DNA of 64,000 nucleotides from Prasinococcaceae sp. CCMP 1430 (taxonomy: Eukaryota > Prasinodermophyta > Palmophyllophyceae > Prasinococcales > Prasinococcaceae): NCBI GenBank assembly GCA_013416795.1, contig RQSC01000029.1:345983-409982 (forward strand). Reading direction: 5' to 3'. Positions 61,200 to 64,000 of the stretch are shown one piece after another (within the stretch, counting starts at the first letter, position 1; every line of letters starts with the position of its first letter). The translations under genes were made by a program, and so were the position numbers. The notes below the pieces were generated by a model that saw only the letters and a program-made list of their open reading frames with translations, made no database searches and was not told the DNA's origin.

Positions 61200-62569
61200 T
61201 GTTTGTGTGCGAGTGGAGCAGAGCGCGGGAGCGTCGCGCTGCGGTTGCCCACTCCCCACATCTTGAGGTCGGCGCTTGCCGCGCGCGCGCGCGCGGCGGC
61301 GGCGGCTGGCGCGGGACCGGCGGATGGGCTGGTCAGGTCGGAGGTTGTAGGGGGTGGCGTCGGGCTTATAACGCTCGCTCGTCCTAAGGTGCCGGCGCGC
61401 AGTACTCGCCGCAGCGTCCGCCGCGCTGCGCTGAGGCGCGCCCATGCGGGGAGGAGCACCGAGCGCCGAGCGCAATTGTTGCGCTTTTTCACGCGCGCTG
61501 ACACACGCACCGTCCCGCTGCACACGCGCGCAGGCGCTCAATGCGCTCAACGATTCGCTGATGACCGAGCTGATAGCTGCGATGCGCGCACACGACGCCG
61601 ACGCCTCGGTGGGCTCAATCGTGCTGACGGGCGAGGGCAAGGCGTTCGCCGCTGGCGCGGATATCAAGGAGATGCAGCCCAAGACGTTCGCGGACGCCTC
61701 CAACAGTGCCATGCTCGAGTTCTGGGAGGTGCGGTAATGTGCACGGACGCGCCAAGGCGCAGCTGCTACGCACGAGGGCGCGCGCTACTGCCAACTCTTA
61801 CAGCGCGTTGACGCTGTTGCAATTTGCTCCCGTGCTGTCACGCCCGCTCGCACACCCCCTGGCGCGCCCGCGCGCGCATGTGCCCAGGCGGGTTTGGCCT
61901 CGATTCGCAAGCCGGTGGTGGCCGCAGTCCATGGCGTGGCGCTGGGCGGTGGCTGCGAGCTGATGATGATGTGCGACATCGCGTACGCCGCCGAAGGCAC
62001 GCGATTCGGCCAGCCCGAGATCACGCTGGGCACCATCCCCGGTGCGGGCGGCACACAGAGGCTCACAAGGGTGCGTGCGAATGCTCGTGCGCGGGCTGCG
62101 TGCGCGCTTGAGCGTGCTGCCCGTGCGTGCAGGGATTGCCCTTGCCGCCAGCGCAAGCGCACACGTGGTCCGGCCCAAGTGTTGGCGCGCGGATGCTGAC
62201 GCGGAAGTACGCACGGCTGCCGCGCGTGCGGACGCTCAGGCTGTGGGCAAGTCGCTCGCTATGGAGATGATTCTGGCCAATCGCTGGCTCGATGCGGACG
62301 AGGCCCTCCGCCACGGCCTTGTGTCCAAGGTGCTTCCCGCGGATGACCTCCTCCCCGAGTCACTCAAGCTCGCGCGCTCGATCGCGTCCTACTCGCAGCC
62401 GGCGGCGCGGCTGGCGAAAGAGTGCGTGAACTCCGCATACGAGTCGCCGCTGCAGGAGGGCCTGCGCCTAGAGCGCCGCAACTTCCACGCCACCTTCGCG
62501 CTCGCCGACCAGAAGGAGGGCATGAGCGCGTTCGCGGAGAAGCGCACGCCCACGTTCACGAATACGTAA
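61200..62569 (+). CDS. Enoyl-CoA hydratase, mitochondrial type, four or more exons
   Basis: Crotonase-fold enzyme of fatty-acid and amino-acid beta-oxidation. Exons: about 61200-61388, 61534-61728, 61888-62070 and 62240-62569, all phase 0. Joins read [37 protein letters not shown] and [18 protein letters not shown], exactly as in ECHS1. [15 protein letters not shown] forms the oxyanion region. The two catalytic Glu are in [16 protein letters not shown] and [16 protein letters not shown]. The first exon part ([20 protein letters not shown]...) looks like a mitochondrial leader, but it lacks an in-frame ATG after the nearest upstream stop at about 61187, so a start exon is missing. The protein ends KRTPTFTNT, one or two residues beyond the usual F-E-KRKP-F end. 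Confidence 0.92.
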
Positions 62570-62916
62570 GAGCGCTCGCTTTGGGTCGCTTCGTGCCCAA
62601 CGGTTGCGGCGCGCCGCGCTCCGGCCTGGCCGCTCGCGCGACGGCGACACGACGCGTCACACGAAACGGCGCCACAGAGCGCACTTCGCGCGGGCTGGCG
62701 TCCCGCCGGCGCGCCGGGGCGCCAGAGCAGTGCGAGGAGGTCTTCGCCAGTCGCAGAGACGCTCGCCACGACCACTTCACGCAACAACACGCGCGCAGGC
62801 CGGCCGGCCGGCCGTGTGGGGGTCCTCCGGGGACGGGACAGGGGCCGCCGGGCGGTGTTCGAAGCGCGTTCTGCGTGCGAAGAGAGACAGGGGGACGGGG
62901 AGGGAGAGCGCACGCC
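62570..62916. other. Intergenic spacer
   Basis: About 350 bases between the hydratase and the kinase on the same strand. GGCCGGCCGGCC near 62801 and a purine-rich GAGAGACAGGGGGACGGGG leader just before the kinase ATG; no gene. Confidence 0.4.
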
Positions 62917-64000
62917 ATGCTGGCGCTGCGCGCGGCAGCGAAGCACGCGGCCGCGCGCAGCCGCGCGGCGGCAGCGGTGGCGGCAGCAGAAGGAGGCGGT
63001 GGCAGGGCGGTGGAGGCGGCGACCGCGGCGGTGGGGTCAGAGGTGGCCGTGCGGCGGGGGCCCGAGGCGTTGCGAGCAGCGCGCGCGTCCGTGCGCGGCG
63101 CAGCTGCGGGCGCAAAGGCGGGGCGCTCCGACCGGCAGCAAGGCTTGACCTTCTACGACAAGACCGTCGAGCAGGCTGCCATGAAGGAGCCTACCGAGTA
63201 CACGATACGTGAGATGCTTGAGTTCGGCGGCGGCAACGGGGGCGAAGCGTGGTCGCCGTACAAAACGCTGCAGTTTGGTCGCTACGTGCACCGCGAGCTG
63301 CCCATCCGGCTGGCGAGGCGCCTCATGGACCTACACCAGCTGCCGTACGTCGTGGTCACGAACCCGCACATCATGAGTGTCTACAGCTACTACCTGAGCT
63401 CCTTCCGTACGCTCAACTCGTTCCCCGAGCTCAAGACGGTGCAGGACAGTGACAAGTTCACCAAGGTGATGCTCAGGCTCGTCGACGAGTCGGTGCCGCT
63501 GCTCGGCGTGATGGCGCGCGGCATCCGCGAGTGCATGCGCAAGCCCATCATCGGCGAGACTCTCCAGCTGCAGGGCTTCCTTCAAACCATTCTCCACACC
63601 AGGATTGCGAGGCGGTGCGGCGCGCGCGCGCTCATACGCCGCGCGAGCGGCCGCTGCGCTCGTGCCCGTGCTGACTCCACGCTATCCTTCTCCCCCCCCT
63701 CGTCCCGCCAGTGTCATTGCAGAGCAGTACGTCGCGCTGCAGCAGCCGCGCGATGGCTTCATTGGCGTCTTCGAGCGCGAGCTGAATGTGGGCAGAATGA
63801 TTGAGAAGGCCTCGACTGACTGCGAGGCGATATGCGAGACCACCTACGGCCGGGCACCGGCGTTCGAGTTACGTGGCGACACGGACGCCACTCTGTGCTA
63901 CATTCCCGCGCATCTCGAGTACTGCCTCTTCGAGGTCTTCAAGAACTCTTCGCGCGCGGTGTGTGAGAAGCACTCGAGTGCTGAGGAGCTGCCGCCCGTG
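62917..64000 (+). CDS. Pyruvate dehydrogenase kinase (mitochondrial), 3' end beyond window
   Basis: Phosphorylates and inhibits the E1-alpha subunit of pyruvate dehydrogenase in the mitochondrial matrix. Exon 1 is 62917-63614 and exon 2 starts at 63712 and runs off the edge; the donor GTGCGG splits an Arg codon and phase is kept. The first 75 residues are Ala/Arg-rich, as in a mitochondrial leader. The N-terminal helical regulatory domain has LQFGRYVHRELPIRLARRLM, FTKVMLRLVDESVPLLGVMA and GFLQTILHTRIARR|VIAEQY (the histidine region). The start of the GHKL ATP-binding domain is IPAHLEYCLFEVFKNSSRAV, with the N-box Glu and Asn. Branched-chain ketoacid dehydrogenase kinase is a close relative; the remainder of the GHKL domain is not in the window. 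Confidence 0.9.

Overview
This window is nuclear DNA from a very GC-rich eukaryotic microalga. Nearly all supported genes are eukaryotic and split by short introns. Several encode proteins that look plastid-targeted (thylakoid-lumen leaders, a PSRP6/cL38-like ribosomal protein), and others are mitochondrial (enoyl-CoA hydratase, pyruvate dehydrogenase kinase, COQ2-like prenyltransferase). Intergenic and intron DNA is full of CG/CA/CT microsatellites. A haptophyte, for example a pavlovophyte, would fit, but no lineage marker in the window proves it. Exon joins given here were worked out by eye from reading frame, splice dinucleotides and family alignment; each join quoted keeps phase.

Layout. 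1-10 kb: eS26, glyoxalase II, a gap-truncated glutaredoxin, PSRP6-like protein, adenylate kinase, UbiA/COQ2. 10-20 kb: a lumenal pentapeptide protein, a UBC-like/2OG-Fe(II) oxygenase fusion, a composite repeat, an ankyrin protein, a SERCA-type Ca2+ ATPase. 20-36 kb: a putative beta-barrel protein, an unrecognised nuclear-type protein head-to-head with an SDP1-like patatin lipase, a sulfotransferase, a protein with a tandemly duplicated glycosyltransferase-like domain, an unrecognised 800-residue protein, a cystatin, a ZIP transporter. 36-46 kb: a lumenal TPR protein, a truncated bacterial MoeB/ThiF-type gene, a 2-hydroxyacid dehydrogenase, a HOP1/ASY1-type HORMA protein, DUS3-type tRNA-dihydrouridine synthase, a small one-TM protein. 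46-64 kb: the CCT2 3' end at a gap, a tetraspanin-like fragment, bL17, a phosphoglycerate-mutase-family protein, a two-TM protein, a LysM exon, a repeat protein, a large SNF2/RING helicase, a sugar-phosphate-isomerase-like protein, mitochondrial enoyl-CoA hydratase and the start of a pyruvate dehydrogenase kinase that runs off the right edge.

The genes form no operon-like system; they are an ordinary mixture of housekeeping and organelle genes. The points most worth following are: the bacterial MoeB fragment at about 37.03-37.6 kb, with a bacterial-style 4-base overlap to a following ORF; a short dispersed motif (about ATGCGTTTTGATGG) that recurs through intergenic DNA and builds a palindrome in one divergent promoter; a composite inverted/direct repeat at 12.4-12.8 kb; the UBC-2OG oxygenase fusion; the duplicated-domain protein at 29-31 kb; and an unusual 5' splice-site preference (GTGCG/GTACG). 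Three single N bases (4251, 46529, 60808) are assembly gaps; at least two of them cut genes.
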